This document shows positions 11,279 through 23,648 of a stretch of 64,000 nucleotides of DNA, in pieces. Both the position numbers and the translations under genes were made by a program. This DNA is from Poecilobothrus nobilitatus (Eukaryota > Arthropoda > Insecta > Diptera > Dolichopodidae). The notes under the pieces were generated by a model that saw only the letters and a program-made list of their open reading frames with translations, was not told the DNA's origin and did no database searches. The first letter of the stretch is position 1. Every line of letters starts with the position of its first letter. The stretch spans positions 129,224,830 to 129,288,829 of the forward strand of contig OX352773.1 of NCBI GenBank assembly GCA_947095535.1, written 5' to 3'.

Positions 11279-11510
11279 ACAAATCGGATACTAAATTTAT
11301 TTATACAAGATAAACAATTATTTTCTATTGTTGAAAATAAAGATAAAGAATATAGAAAACAAAATATCAAAAGTAATAAATGCAAAATATATTGAAATTT
11401 TTGACGTTTATAGAAAACTAATATCAGACAAAACTATTTCTTTAACCGCCAGTGGATGGACAAAGCAAAATTATACTACCAGCAGTCAAAGTGCTGTTGT
11501 TGATAGCTGA
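11279..11510 (+). pseudogene. hAT-like transposase scrap
   Basis: Two adjacent frames give a reading that resembles the region after the BED finger of hAT transposases: RILNLFIQDKQLFSIVENKD (position 11,285 on), then, after a frameshift, VYRKLISDKTISLTASGW ending near 11,465, which matches the family pattern in which a charged helix precedes S(L)T-x-D/G-W. The catalytic core further downstream is missing, and the frame stops at 11,508. No terminal repeats were found. Family assignment is from pattern memory and moderate only. Confidence 0.5.
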
Positions 11511-13090
11511 TATTCTACATTACTAATAAAGGAGTTAACACTTACGTCTCCTTTACCAGTAAAAGTTGACATGAACTTGATGTTTCTGTATACTGCTTCC
11601 ATTCATATTGCGTTTGCTGGTGCTGGTGTGCGTTTGCTGGTGGTTTTATTTGTGCTTGTCTTTGTGCTTGTATTTTTTACTTGTAAGTTATTTATAGTTT
11701 CCATCATCGCTTGAATTTGTTGTTATTGTGCAATGATACGTTCTTGTAGTTGTTGTGTAATGATACGTTCTTGAAGTGTATGATACGTTCTTGTTGTGCA
11801 ATGATACATTCTTGTAGTCTTCCATATCGTTTAGATTTTCGAGATTCCTGTTTTTGCCGTATTTGTTCATAAAATTTTATTTTATTTTAAGTACGAATCT
11901 TGTTTCTGCGGATAATGTGTAATCCTTTGTTGTCTACTTTCGTATCTTGCGTTGCTTGCAAAATGAATGCGTTTGTATGCGTGTGTATTGTATTAGGTTA
12001 GGTATACAGAGAACTGAAATTGAAATTGTGTGTATATACGGGTACACAAATGTATATTTAATTTACTTGAATTTTGGTATGTTTCGATTTCAAATCGCTC
12101 TTTTATTAATTATTTGTCTTTTTCGTGCATCATGAATTATTTTATTATCCACTTTTCAAAATTTGAGTAAATTTTTGTACAGGTATATATGGGCTAGCAT
12201 GAAAATTTTGCAATCACGTGGTTATTGCAACTACTTATTGACATTGTAGACATTATTTGATTTTACCATTCTAAGAGATTGCATCAAATAAATATAAATA
12301 GAATATTAGAATCTAAAGAGTATGATGGTTATGGTAATGGTTATATTATGATTGGTTTTACTTTTTTTTTTGAACAAATGGATAATAATAATTCGAATTT
12401 ATTATATTTAGTCATGTAGTAGTTAGGTACTGTTACTATACATATATACGATGTATTTCTCTTTCAAAAAATATTTCTCTTAATAAGAACCTTCTAAGAG
12501 ATTATAATATAATGCATTGTCGTTTTAATAGCAGGAATTCTTTTTGCTCATAAAAACAAATGTCAATTGTCAATGTTAGTTAACCACACCACTTACTCAA
12601 TTTTAATACAACATTATGAAATATGAAATTTATGATTGTTCTCTGCTTCTTTTTTATTGAATTATTTTCTCTTTGCTCTTTTTTTCATTTGCTTTTCGGT
12701 TTGCTTTGTTAATATTTACTGCTAAGTAATTATTATTGTGTATTATTTGTACTGCTAATAATTTTATATAATATCGTATGTTAATGTACATTACCCCTGA
12801 TAAAAAAAAATGCGCTTTTTCGACGTTGATTTTGCGCAGAGAAATATGCTGAAAATATGAAAAGAAATTGTATGAATTTATAAAGGCCTCGGGAAAATTC
12901 TCTGCACAATTCCCCTTTAAATTTGCTAATACATTATCAAAAGTAGGCGCATGTTTATCAGCACGCAAATTAGCGCGTATTTGACTGCTTTCTAAAAACT
13001 AATTTTCTGCGCCAATTTCAGCACTTTTTTGGATAATGTTTTAGCTACAGTAAAATATAAAAATTTGTTATTTTAAATAACATGCAGGCT
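11511..13090. other. AT-rich non-coding stretch
   Basis: Holds a small tandem repeat (listed separately) and, at about 12,790-13,040, several GCGC-containing blocks (TGCGCAGAGAAATATGCTGA, CTGCGCC, AGCGCG) that resemble in inverted orientation the GCGCAGAAAATTTTCAGC blocks at 15,510-15,780. The frame at 12,968-12,654 (-) lies over these blocks and shows no recognised domain. Confidence 0.5.
11728..11822. repeat. Short tandem repeat, ATGATACGTTCTTG unit
   Basis: Four copies of an ATGATACGTTCTTG-like core start near 11,732, 11,760, 11,780 and 11,802, separated by TGT/AGT-rich linkers of varying length. On the minus strand it reads as a Thr/Tyr-rich repeat but no gene is supported. Confidence 0.75.
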
Positions 13091-13094
13091 ACAT

Positions 13095-15244
13095 CTATAA
13101 TATAATACACAAGATGTTGGCGAGACCTTGCCAACATGTAAAAAAATATATTTTATATCTATAATAAAACACACACTGAATGTAAACTAAACTGGCAATG
13201 ATGATATTTGTGTATATTTATTTAATAATTTAAAATTTTATTAGCAGAGACACAAATCTTTGACCCAAAGTATTATCAAGAGACACAAACCGTTAATTAA
13301 AAATATAAATAAATTTAGTAAATATTATTACCAGAGACCAAATTTTCCACTAGAAGTATTATCAGAGACACAAACCGTTCATTAAAAGTGAGTACAGTCA
13401 AAAAAGTTAAAGTACATACTTAAAAAACACACATTTTCAATAAAAATAAATTCAGCAAATTTTTAAATTTGACCGCCACATCCATTATGAACTGGTCGCA
13501 GCGGTAAATTAAAAATAAATTATTAATCTTCTGTTGGCGTTTTCAATCTTTGTTTTGAAAAAAAAAAATAAAAATAGGTACCCTTAATAAAATTAAAACG
13601 CCTGAAAGTGAAAAGAGGAAAGTTTATAGTAAGTCTCATATTTATAAGAAAAAAATAATAGACCGATTTTATTCTTGATTTTGTTTTCATTAGTATAAAA
13701 GCTGGTAAAAGCTTCGTAACAGACTTTAAAATAGTTTTGTTTATTTAGGAAATTTAGATTTTTAACATAAAACATAACATAAAATATTCGAAATTTTTTT
13801 ATTAATATAAAATTCGGCAGACTTAAATAATTATATTTCATAACAGAAATCAGAAACTTACCAAATATTATAGAAATGGATATTTTTCTTAAAAAAAAAA
13901 AAAAACTAACATAGAAAATATCATTTTAGAAGCCTTCTCTCACAAAAGATTTATAATTTTGTACTAATTTATTATTAGACCATTAATAATATTGTTAGCC
14001 ATGGAAAAAATAAGATTTATTAATCAGATCAGATAATATAATACCAGGAATTAATGATTGAATTTCTGATAATATACACAATATTATACCATTTTACACA
14101 CTAGATGTTGGCCAGATCTATAATAAACCACTCACACTGAATATAAACTAAACTGGCAATGATGATATTTCTGTATATTTATTTAATAATTTAAAATTTT
14201 ATGATCAGAGACACAAATCTTCGACTAAAAGTCTTATCAGAGACACAAACTTTTACTTTTTAAAAAGTACTTTCGACACAAAATTTAAAGCAAATTTTTA
14301 ATTTTTAAATTTGACCGCCACATCCATTATGAACTGGTCGCAGCGGTAAATTAAAAATAAATTATTAATCTCCTGTTGGCAGTTTTCAAATGGCTCTTTG
14401 TTTTGAAAAAAATAAAAATACTCTTTATAAAATTAAAAGACTTGAAAGTGAAAAGAGCAAAGTTTATAGTAAGCCTTATATTTATAAGAAACAAATAATA
14501 GGCCGATTTTATTCTTGATTTTGTTTTCACTATTATAAAAGCTGGTAAAAGCTTCGCAGCAGACTTTAAAGTAGTTTTGTTTATTTAGGTTGGAATTTTG
14601 ATTTTTTAAGCTGCATTTTTGATATAACATAAAATATTCAAATTTTTTTATTAATATAAAATTCGGCAGACTTAGCTAATTATATTTCATAACAGAAATC
14701 AGAAACTTACTAAATATTATAGAAATGGATATTTTTCTTAAAAAAAAAGAAAAAATAACATAGAAAATATCATTTTAGAAGCCTTCTCTCACAATAGATT
14801 CATAATTTTGTACTAATTTATTATTAGACCATTAAATTAAAAAGCTGTCGAAAACGACCCTCACAAAAAAAAGCCCCCGAAAATTTATGAAATTTCATTG
14901 CCAGAGACATGAATCTTTTATTAAATATACCAAAGACCTCTTCCAAAGTACATTTAAATAAAATAAATTCAGCAAATTTTTTTCAAGCAAAAAAAAACAA
15001 GTAAAAGTAACAGTAAGTCGATGCAACCGACTTATTTATACCCTACACCTAAAAAATTCAAATTAAATTACAAATCCATAAGTTATTTTAGTTAGGTACT
15101 TAACTAAAATAACTTATTACCTAAGCTAAAAAAATACATGTAATAATCCCTCCCTTAATATAGGTAGTAAGGGAGTCAGTATGATAACGTAAATGTTTTT
15201 GAATCTATAGAAATTGTGTAATTGCACAGGGGATTTTCTAGTTT
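13095..15244 (+). repeat. Foldback structure, left inverted arm
   Basis: This 2.15-kb segment is repeated in inverted orientation at 18,827-20,966 with high identity. It starts at CTATAATATAAT plus a GATGTTGGCGAGACC block and ends at GGGGATTTTCTAG. It is built of two related modules, about 13,105-13,985 and 14,097-14,835, each with the order: AAACTGGCAATGATGATAT, repeated CAGAGACACAAA motifs, TGACCGCCACATCCATTATG, then a Lys/Asn-rich frame on the minus strand. After the modules come TTATACCC and CCCTCCCTTAATA blocks. Long arms with internal repetition are typical of foldback-type DNA transposons. No transposase was seen. The 82- and 65-codon frames inside are mutual copies and not convincing genes. 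Confidence 0.85.
13245..14915 (+). repeat. Iterated CAGAGACACAAA motif in the arm
   Basis: CAGAGACACAAAyC-like motifs occur at about 13,245, 13,279, 13,332, 13,363, 14,206, 14,238 and 14,902, often 30-50 bp apart. Mirror copies (GTGTCTCTGATAAT) occur in the right arm, for example near 19,817, 19,846, 20,692, 20,780 and 20,810. Such iterations in a transposon end could be protein-binding sites; this is inference. Confidence 0.7.
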
Positions 15245-16552
15245 AAATTTGAAATTCGTACGATAATAAAATTGTTGCTATAGTTATAAATAATAATTAT
15301 TCTAAATAATTGTGCTTACAAATTATCATGTTAATTTCAAATTTAAGAACCATATAGCATGTACATATTTAAAATAACAGAATTTTATATTTTTACAAAT
15401 TTAATTTAATGGTAAAAGTATCATATAGAAAAAATTTACCCTTAAACATCTTATCTTTATCACAGCACTCAAACAAATGAAACAATGACAAAATGGCAGA
15501 AAATTTAACATTCTTTGTGCAGAAAATTTTCAGCGTCTAAAAATGATGCAAATAATGCAACGTCTACAAAATGCAATGAATAAATTGCATAAAATTTGCA
15601 GCTTCAGCGCAGAAAATTTTCAGCATAAACTGTTGCGCTAAAAGAGAGAATGATAATTTTCAACTCTTGTGCAAGAAATTATCAGCGTCAACTGCAGCGC
15701 AAAAAAGGTAATGAAAATTTTATGCATCTCATATAGAAACTTTCCAGCGCTAAATTATGCGCAAAAGATGGCGTACAAAATACTCGACAAAATATTCTAC
15801 ACCGCTTTCATAGCTTAAAAATGCGGTTATTTCACAAATTCTAAATTTACTAAACCAATCGCAAAGTTTTACAGTGTAAAAAACATTTTTACTGTGATAG
15901 TATTTGTAAAAAGGTACCAGGGTACATTACACTACATTGTACATATAAATTATAATTGTAGTTAATATTGGTTGGTACATATGCAGTAGAATTAAAATAA
16001 AGAGTGAAGAGTATAGTTTAAGAATGAAACCATTTTTTTTTCATATTTTTTGTCCCTTTTCTTGTCAGTGTTAGTAGTATTAAGTAAGAAATATTGTGCA
16101 TTATTAGCAAAGATTATCTATTACAATAAGATGGGCCACTCTCACCACGGACCAAAAATTTCTATGCTACTCGAAAAAACAAAAAGCAACAAAATTGAAA
16201 GAAATAGATAGTAATAGGACTTTATCATGTGAAAAAAAAGCAAAAACCTGACACTATACAGCAAACTGTGTCGAAAGTGTAAAACGCAAAATAAATTTAA
16301 ATAAATTGTAGTTTTAAAATTTGAAAAAAAAAACTTTTTTTTGTTTTAGAATATTTAATCCAAAATTTTAAAAACGATTTACTGAAACAACTAATTTGAA
16401 GCTGTAAAGAAAAGTATAAGGAATTAAAATAGGATTTTAAAATACATATATTATATTTATTTTTTACAAATGTTGAACACTTAACATTTTATGTCTTATA
16501 TCAATTTCTTTAACATTTTATTAAAGTTTTTTATTAAATTATGAATTCTGAC

Positions 16553-16645
16553 TATAATCTTTTCACTTCAAATTTCTCCTTTTTAACATTATATTGTCCT
16601 TTTTCAAAATCAAATTCGTCCAAATTTTCAAAATCAATTTTATCT
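16553..16645 (+). repeat. Inner inverted repeat, left
   Basis: A roughly 90-bp segment (CTTTTCACTTCAAATTTCTC ... TCAAAATCAAATTCGTCC) whose reverse complement lies at about 18,083-18,178. The pair encloses 1.6 kb inside the foldback centre and could be the ends of a nested element; the direct copy at about 21,768-21,860 lacks the right partner. Confidence 0.65.
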
Positions 16646-18082
16646 GTTTTTAAAATCTAAAATTTTGACGAATTTGATTTTAAACGAGGAAGAATACAGT
16701 TGCCTTTGTCAACTCTTAGATACCCGTACGAACCGTTAGTATATTCACAGCCTGTCACTCTGCTTACAATATTATTTTTTTAATATTTTAGTATTTTAAA
16801 ATAATTTGGGTGAATTTTATAATTTCTAGAACTTAATATTAAATGTATATTAAATTTACTTAGTACAAAATAATAAATATAATTTTAAATATTATATTAT
16901 ATTATATTTAAATATTCCATTGACAGAATAATTTCTTATAAGTACAATAAAATACATATATGTATGTAAATACGGCGCTATATAATATACATCTATACTC
17001 TTATCATTCATTCACTAGTGACATATACGATATATTGTAAATAAACATGATATTATATAAGTATGTATATATATCAATATCATATAAATAAAAATTCTTC
17101 AAGCAACCGTTATGTTGTTTATTTATTTACATTTTTTTGTACTACGCATTATATCCTCAACAATTTCAAATTATCGAGTAAAACAAAATGCAAAAAATTA
17201 GTTAAAGAAATTTGTTAGAAAATTTGAAAAAATCAAGTAACTCTTTCGTCAAATATAAAGTAACCATATTTTATTAAATAAAGTTGTTAACAGAAATAAG
17301 AGTATAATATTGAAGCTTTAATTTTTGTGTATTACTTCAAAAAAATTTTAACAGGTGTTCAAGTTACAGGTGTTTAAAAATTGGAAATTTTAAGTTTTTG
17401 ACCCCTTACAGCCCCTAAAGGGAGGGTGATCCAAAAAAAATTTCAAGTTTCTAAATTAAACCGTTTAGAAGATAGAAGGGTTAAAGGATTTTGCAAAATT
17501 TTAGTTTCGCATAACGGTAAATTAAGACACCGTATGCCACAAAAATATATTTATTGTATATATACTTTTAAAGCTAATAAAAGTAGTAATTGTTTGGCGT
17601 TTTCAAAATGAAGATATACTTAATACAACTTGCGCTATAACAATTTAAATATAGAGCTTTTTTGAACCTTTGGGGAGCTGTAGCTCCGTAACGGATGGGG
17701 GTACAAAAAAAAGTTGTTAAAAATAAAATTAATATTTTTGTGATATCTATCAGCAGTTAAAATTTCATGGCTCTATTTCTAAAAAAAATGTGGGGATCTA
17801 AAAGTTAGGTGTTCGAGAGCTACCCTAAGGTTTAGTCCAAACTCAACCAAAAAAAATAGGGAACCTACAAATTACTCCCAGAATATTTTGTGTAAATTTC
17901 AAGCTTCTAGCTTTCTTAGTTTTTGAGTTAGCGTGCTGACGGACGGACGGACATTGCTCAAAAGTCTTAGAATTTTTTCTGATCCGATCCATACCTTTGA
18001 AGGTATATCTAGCTCGCTTATTTCGAGGTGTTACAAACGGAGGAGTAATTTTATTATACCCGATCCTATCGTACGGGTATAA

Positions 18083-18178
18083 AAAGACGAAATTGATTTT
18101 GAAAATTTGGACGAATTTGATTTTGAAATAAGACAAATATAATGTTAAAAAGGACAAATTTCAAGTGAAGAGTATAAG
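18083..18178 (-). repeat. Inner inverted repeat, right
   Basis: Reverse complement of 16,553-16,645, with GGACGAATTTGATTTTGAAA and TTCAAGTGAAGAGTATAAG as matching blocks. It immediately follows the TATACCC...GGGTATAAAAAG junction near 18,080. Confidence 0.65.
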
Positions 18179-18826
18179 AGAATTTGTTGCATTTAATACA
18201 ACAGTCATAATTAAAATCATTTTTTAAAAGTTCATATAATTTATATTCTAAATCTTCTTCTGTACTAATTTTACTAAAATATTTATAAATTTATTTTCTA
18301 AACTATCTAAATAATATCTAAATAAAATTTTCAATTAAAATACATTTTTCATATTCAAATTTTCAATAAACAATTTAAAGCACTTTCAATTATTACTTTT
18401 TTATTTAATTTCAAAAAATTTCAATTAACAATTTAAAATACTTTCGATTATTATTTTTTGTCACTATGTACATTATGTATAAAATTAAATAAAGTTTTGC
18501 CTTTAAAAATACATTGCAATTTCATTTCAAATATTCCTGTACTTTGTATTATAAAAATTCATAGACACAGTAACAAATTGCGCCTTTAAAAAAGCATTGT
18601 AAAAATACTATACCTAAACAATATTTCATTCATTTCCTCTCTTACAGTAATTTCAATAACAGAATGGTTTTGAAATGAAATAACATATATTTTACCTAAA
18701 TGTAAAAAATGCATGAATATGTGTAAAAAACGAGAAAGAATACAGTTGCTTTTGTCAACTCTTAGATACCCGTACGAACCTTTAGTATGTTCACAGCCTG
18801 TCACTCTGCTTACAATATTATATTTT

Positions 18827-20966
18827 TAACTAGAAAATCCCCTGTGCAATTGCACAATTTCTATAGATTCAAAAACATTTACGTTATCATACTGACTCCC
18901 TTACTACCTGTATTAAGGGAGGGATTATTACATGTATTTTTTTAGCTTAGGTACATTAAGTACCTAACTAAAATAACTTATGGATTTTTAATTTAATTTG
19001 AATTTTTTAGGTGTAGGGTATAAATAAGTCGGTTGCATCGACATACAGTTACTTTTACTTTTTTTTTTTTTTGCTTGAAAAAAATTTGCTGAATTTATTT
19101 TATTTAAATGTACTTTGGAAGAGGTCTTTCGTATATTTAATAAAAGATTCATGTCTCTGATAATGAAATTTCATAAATTTTCGGGGACTTTTTTTTGTGT
19201 GGGCGTTTTCGACAGCTTTTTAATTTAATGGTCTAATAATAAATTAGTACAAAATTATGAATCTATTGAGAGAGAAGGCTTCTAAAATTATATTTTCTAT
19301 GTTTTTTTTTCCTTTTTTTTTAAGAAAAATATCCATTTCTATAATATTTAGTAAGTTTTTGATTTCTGTTATGAAATATAATTAGCTAAGTCTGCCGAAT
19401 TTTATATTAATAAAAAAATTCGAATATTTTATGTTATATCAAAAATGCAGCTTAAAAAATCAAAATTCCAACCTAAATAAACAAAACTACTTTAAAGTCT
19501 GTTGCGTAGCTTTTACCAGCTTTTATAATAGTGAAAACAAAATCAAGAATAAAATCGGCCTATTATTTGTTTCTTTAAATATAAAGTTTACTATAAACTT
19601 TGCTCTTTTCACTTTCAAGTCTTTTAATTTTATTAAGAGTATTTTTATTTTTTTCAAAACAAAGAGTCATTTGAAAACTGCCAACAGGAGATTTTTAATT
19701 TATTTTTAATTTACCGCTGCGACCAGTTAATAATGGATGTGGCAGTCATATTTAAAAATTAAAAATTTGCTTTAAATTTTGTGTCGAAAGTACTTTTTAA
19801 AAAGTAAAAGTTTATGTCTCTGATAAGACTTTTAGTCGAAGATTTGTGTCTCTGATAATAAAATTTTAAATTATGTATTAAATAAATATACAGATATATC
19901 ATAATTGCCAGTTTAGTTTATATTCAGTGTGAGTGGTTTATTATAGATCTGGCCAACATCTTGTGTGTATAATATTGTGTATATTATCAGAAATGCAATC
20001 ATTAATTCCTGGTTTTATATTATCTGATCTGATTAATAAATCTTATTTTTTCCATGGCTAACAATATTATTAATGATCTAATAATAAATTAGTACAAAAT
20101 TATGAATCTTTTGTGAGAGAAGCCTTCTAAAATGATATTTTCTATGTTAGTTCTTTTTTTTTTTTTAAGAAAAATATCCATTTCTATAATATTTGGTAAG
20201 TTCCAGACTTCTGTTATGAAATATAATTATTTAAGTCTGCCGAATTTTATATTAATAAAAAAATTTCGATTATTTTATGTTGTTTTATGTTAAAAATCTA
20301 AATTTCAACCTAAATAAACAAAACTATTTTAAAGTCTGTTACGAAGCTTTTACCAGCTTTTATACTAATGAAAACAAAATCAAGAATAAAATCGGCTTAT
20401 TTTTTTTTTCTTATAAATATGAGACTTACTATAAACTTTGCTCTTTTCACTTTCAGGCGTTTTAATTTTATCAAGAGTACCTATTTTTATTTTATTTTTT
20501 TCAAAAACAAAGATTGAAACCGCCAACAGAAGATTAACAATTTATTTTTAATTTACCGCTGCGACCAGTTCATAATGGATGTGGCGGTCAAATTTAAAAA
20601 TTAAAAATTTGCTGAATTTATTTTTATTGAAAATGTGTTTTTTAAGTATGTAGTTCTCCTTTTTTGACTGTACTAACTTTTAATGAAGGGTTTGTGTCTC
20701 TGATAATACTTCTAGTGGAAAATTTGGTCTCTGGTAATAATATTTACTAAATTTATTTATATTTTTAATTAACGGTTTGTGTCTCTTGATAATACTTTGG
20801 ATCAAAGATTTGTGTCTCTGCTAATAAAATTTTAAATTATTAAATAAATATACAGAAATATCATCATTGCCAGTTTAGTTTACATTCAGTGTGTGTTTTA
20901 TTATAGATATAAAATATTTTTTTTTACATGTTGGCAAGGTCTCGCCAACATCTTGTTTATTATATT
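18827..20966 (-). repeat. Foldback structure, right inverted arm
   Basis: Inverted copy of 13,095-15,244, starting CTAGAAAATCCCC and ending with GGTCTCGCCAACATCTTG then ATTATATTATAGAT. Both internal modules are present and several small indels distinguish it from the left arm. The frames at 19,431 and 20,277 (+) are the mirror copies of the minus-strand frames in the left arm and share NKQNYFKVC and FYNSENKIKNKIGLLF; they retain similarity but carry shifts, so protein coding is not supported. Confidence 0.85.
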
Positions 20967-20992
20967 ATAGATATTTTAGTACTTTAAAATAA

Positions 20993-23355
20993 TTTGCAAT
21001 GAATAAATTGCATAAAATTTTCAGCTTCAGTGCTGCTTTCATAGCTTAAAAATGCAGTTATTTCACAAATTCTAAATTTACTAAACCAATCGCAAAATTT
21101 TACAGTGTAAAAAACTTTTTTACTGTGATAGTATTTGTAAGAAGGTACCAGGGTACATTACACTACATTGTACATATAAATTATAATTGTAGTTAGTATT
21201 GGTTGGTACATATGCACTAGAATTAAAATAAAGAGTGGAGTATCGTTTAAGAATGAAACCATTTTTTTTCATATTTTTTTGTCCCTTTTCTTGACAGTGT
21301 TAGTAGTATTAAGTAAGAAATATTGTGCATTATTAGCAAAGATTATCTATTACAATAAGATTGGCCACTCTCACCATTGAATTGAAAGAAATAGATAGTA
21401 ATAGGATTTCATCATGTAAAAATAAGGCAAAAAACTGATATGAAACGACGGCATATGAAATTTCACTATACAGCAAAGTGTGTCGAAAGTGTAAAACGCA
21501 AAATAAATTTAAATAAATTGTAGTTTGAAGATTTGAAAAAAAAAACTTTTTTTTGTTTTAGAATATTTAATCCAAAATTTTAAAAACGATTTACTGAAAC
21601 AACTAATTTGAAGCTGTAAAGAAAAGTATAAGGAATTAAAATAGGATTTTAAAATATATTATATTTATTTTTTACAAATGTTGAACACTTAACATTTTAT
21701 GTCTTATATCAATTTCTTTAACATTTTATTAAAGTTTTTTATTGAATTATGAATTCTGACTATAATATACTCTTTTCACTTCAAATTTCTCCTTTTTAAC
21801 ATTATATTGTCCTTTTTCAAAATCAAATTCGTCCAAATTTTCAAAATCAATTTTATCTGTTTTTAAAATCTAAAATTTTGACGAATTTGATTTTAAACGA
21901 GGAAGAATACAGTTGCCTTTGTCAACTCTTAGATACCCGTACGAACCGTTAGTATGTTCACAGCCTGTCACTCTGCTTACAATATTATTTTTTTAATATT
22001 TTAGTATTTTAAAATAATTTGGGTGAATTTTATAATTTCTAGAACTATGGGTTGTAGATATATTCAAACTATGTTTATACATTCTTCAAAAGCAAATTCT
22101 AACCTTCCACATAACGATTATCAATCCAAAACTTTTTCAAATATTCTATAGTACCAGCGGTAAATATAGCGGTAAATGTATATTAAATTTACTTAGTACA
22201 AAATAATAAATATAATTTTAAATATTATATTATATTATATTTAAATATTCCATTGACAGAATAATTTCTTATAAGTACAATAAAATACATATATGTATGT
22301 AAATACGGCGCTATATAATATACATCTATACTCTTATCATTCATTCACTAGTGACATATACCATATATTGTAAATAAACATGATATTATATAAGTATGTA
22401 TATATATCAATATCATATAAATAAAAATTCTTCAAGCAACCGTTATGTTGTTTATTTATTTACATTTTTTTGTACTACGCATTATATCCTCAACAATTTC
22501 AAATTATCGAGTAAAACAAAATGCAAAAAATTAGTTAAAGAAATTTGTTAGAAAATTTGAAAAAATCAAGTAACTCTTTCGTCAAATATAAAGTAACCAT
22601 ATTTTATTAAATAAAGTTGTTAACAGAAATAAGAGTATAATATTGAAGCTTTAATTTTTGTGTATTACTTCAAAAAAATTTTAACACGTGTTCAAGTTAC
22701 AGGTGTTTAAAAATTGGAAATTTTAAGTTTTTGACCCCTTACAGCCCCCAAAAGGGAGGGTGATCCAAAAAAAATTTCTGAAATGACTCATACTTATTTT
22801 CAAAGATCTAACTTCTGTCAAAATTTCAAGTTTCTAAATTAAACCGTTTAGAAGATAGAAGGGTTAAAGGATGTTGCAAAATTTTAGTTTCGCATAACGG
22901 TAAATTAAGACACCGTATGCCACAAAAATATATTTATTGTATATATACTTTTAAAGCTAATAAAAGTAGTAATCGTTTGGCGTTTTCAAAATGAAGATAT
23001 AATAGAATACCTTATACAACTTGTGCTATAACAATTTAAATATAGAGCTTTTTCGAACCTTTGGGGAGCTGTAGCTCCGTAACGGATGGGGGTACAAAAA
23101 AAAGTTATTAAAAATAAAATTAATATTTTTGTGACATCTATCAGCAGTTAAAATTGCATAGCTCTATTTCGAAAAAAATGTGGGGATCTAAAAGTTAGGT
23201 GTTCGAGAGCTACCCTAAGGTTTGGTCCAAACTCAACCAAAAAAAATAGGGAACCTACAAATTACTCACAGAATCTTTTGTGTAAATTTCAAGCTTCTAG
23301 CTTTCTTAGTTTTTGAGTTAGAGTGCTGACGGACGGGCGGACGGACATGGCTAAG
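20993..23355 (+). repeat. Direct duplicate of the foldback centre (copy B)
   Basis: Matches 15,579-17,960 in the same orientation. B lacks about 190 bp of the GCGC repeats (junction near 21,030). It has about 115 bp absent from A near 22,045-22,165, and about 50 bp present near 22,775-22,825 that A has lost between two AAATTTC copies. It ends at the GACGGACGG tract with a different flank (CATGGCTAAGGAG), while A continues for another 860 bp to the right arm. Confidence 0.85.
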
Positions 23356-23382
23356 GAGAATGTAAATATTATACGATATATT

Positions 23383-23648
23383 ATTTTTATTTTATTTATT
23401 TATTTATTTATAATAATATTACATACATAAATGTAAAACAATATTATTGAATCATCGGCTACCAAGGCCATTATAGGTTTTTATACTATTATTAAATTAT
23501 ATACTAATATTATTTATTTTGTTTATATTATACTATATATTTACATTATATTTGGTCGTAAGGGGGGTATGTAAAGTAAAAACACTTACGACCTGTGCAG
23601 AGATCGCACCCACACTCCTTCGGTTAATACACTACACGCCTACCCTAT
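23383..23648 (-). mobile_element. tRNA-derived SINE-like copy 1
   Basis: On the minus strand the head lies at about 23,648-23,580: GGCGTGTAGTGTATTAA resembles an A box and GGGTGCGATCTC a B box. The body follows (CTTACGACC ... CCTATAATGGCCTTGGTAGC) and it ends in an ATAAATAAATA-type tail near 23,400. The adjacent copy shares the body. Confidence 0.6.

Larger units (their letters stand above)
15245..18826 (+). repeat. Foldback structure, central segment (copy A)
   Basis: The centre between the arms has no long frame. From left to right: GCGC-rich imperfect repeats with GCGCAGAAAATTTTCAGC (15,510-15,780); AT-rich sequence; a block with TCTTAGATACCCGTACGAAC (16,715) repeated at 18,760 and 21,929; the dispersed family of 17,290-18,075 with its GACGGACGGACGG tract; and a TATACCC/GGGTATA pair near 18,055-18,080. 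From about 15,579 to 17,960 it is repeated in direct orientation at 20,993-23,355. The ORFs at 17,426 (+) and 18,157 (-) are chance frames in this family. Confidence 0.75.

Noticed and set aside
12654..12968. 104-codon minus-strand frame
   Set aside because: Overlies the GCGC-containing repeat blocks; no recognised motif; the C-terminal half is Lys/Asn-rich low complexity.
13593..14630. Repeated NKQNYFKVC...ENKIKNKIGL frames in the foldback arms
   Set aside because: They recur because the arm modules recur. Copies contain shifts and different ends, and no family is recognised, so I treat them as non-coding.
17426..18157. 61-codon (+) and 104-codon (-) frames
   Set aside because: Both lie within the dispersed repeat family, whose other copies lack the frames.
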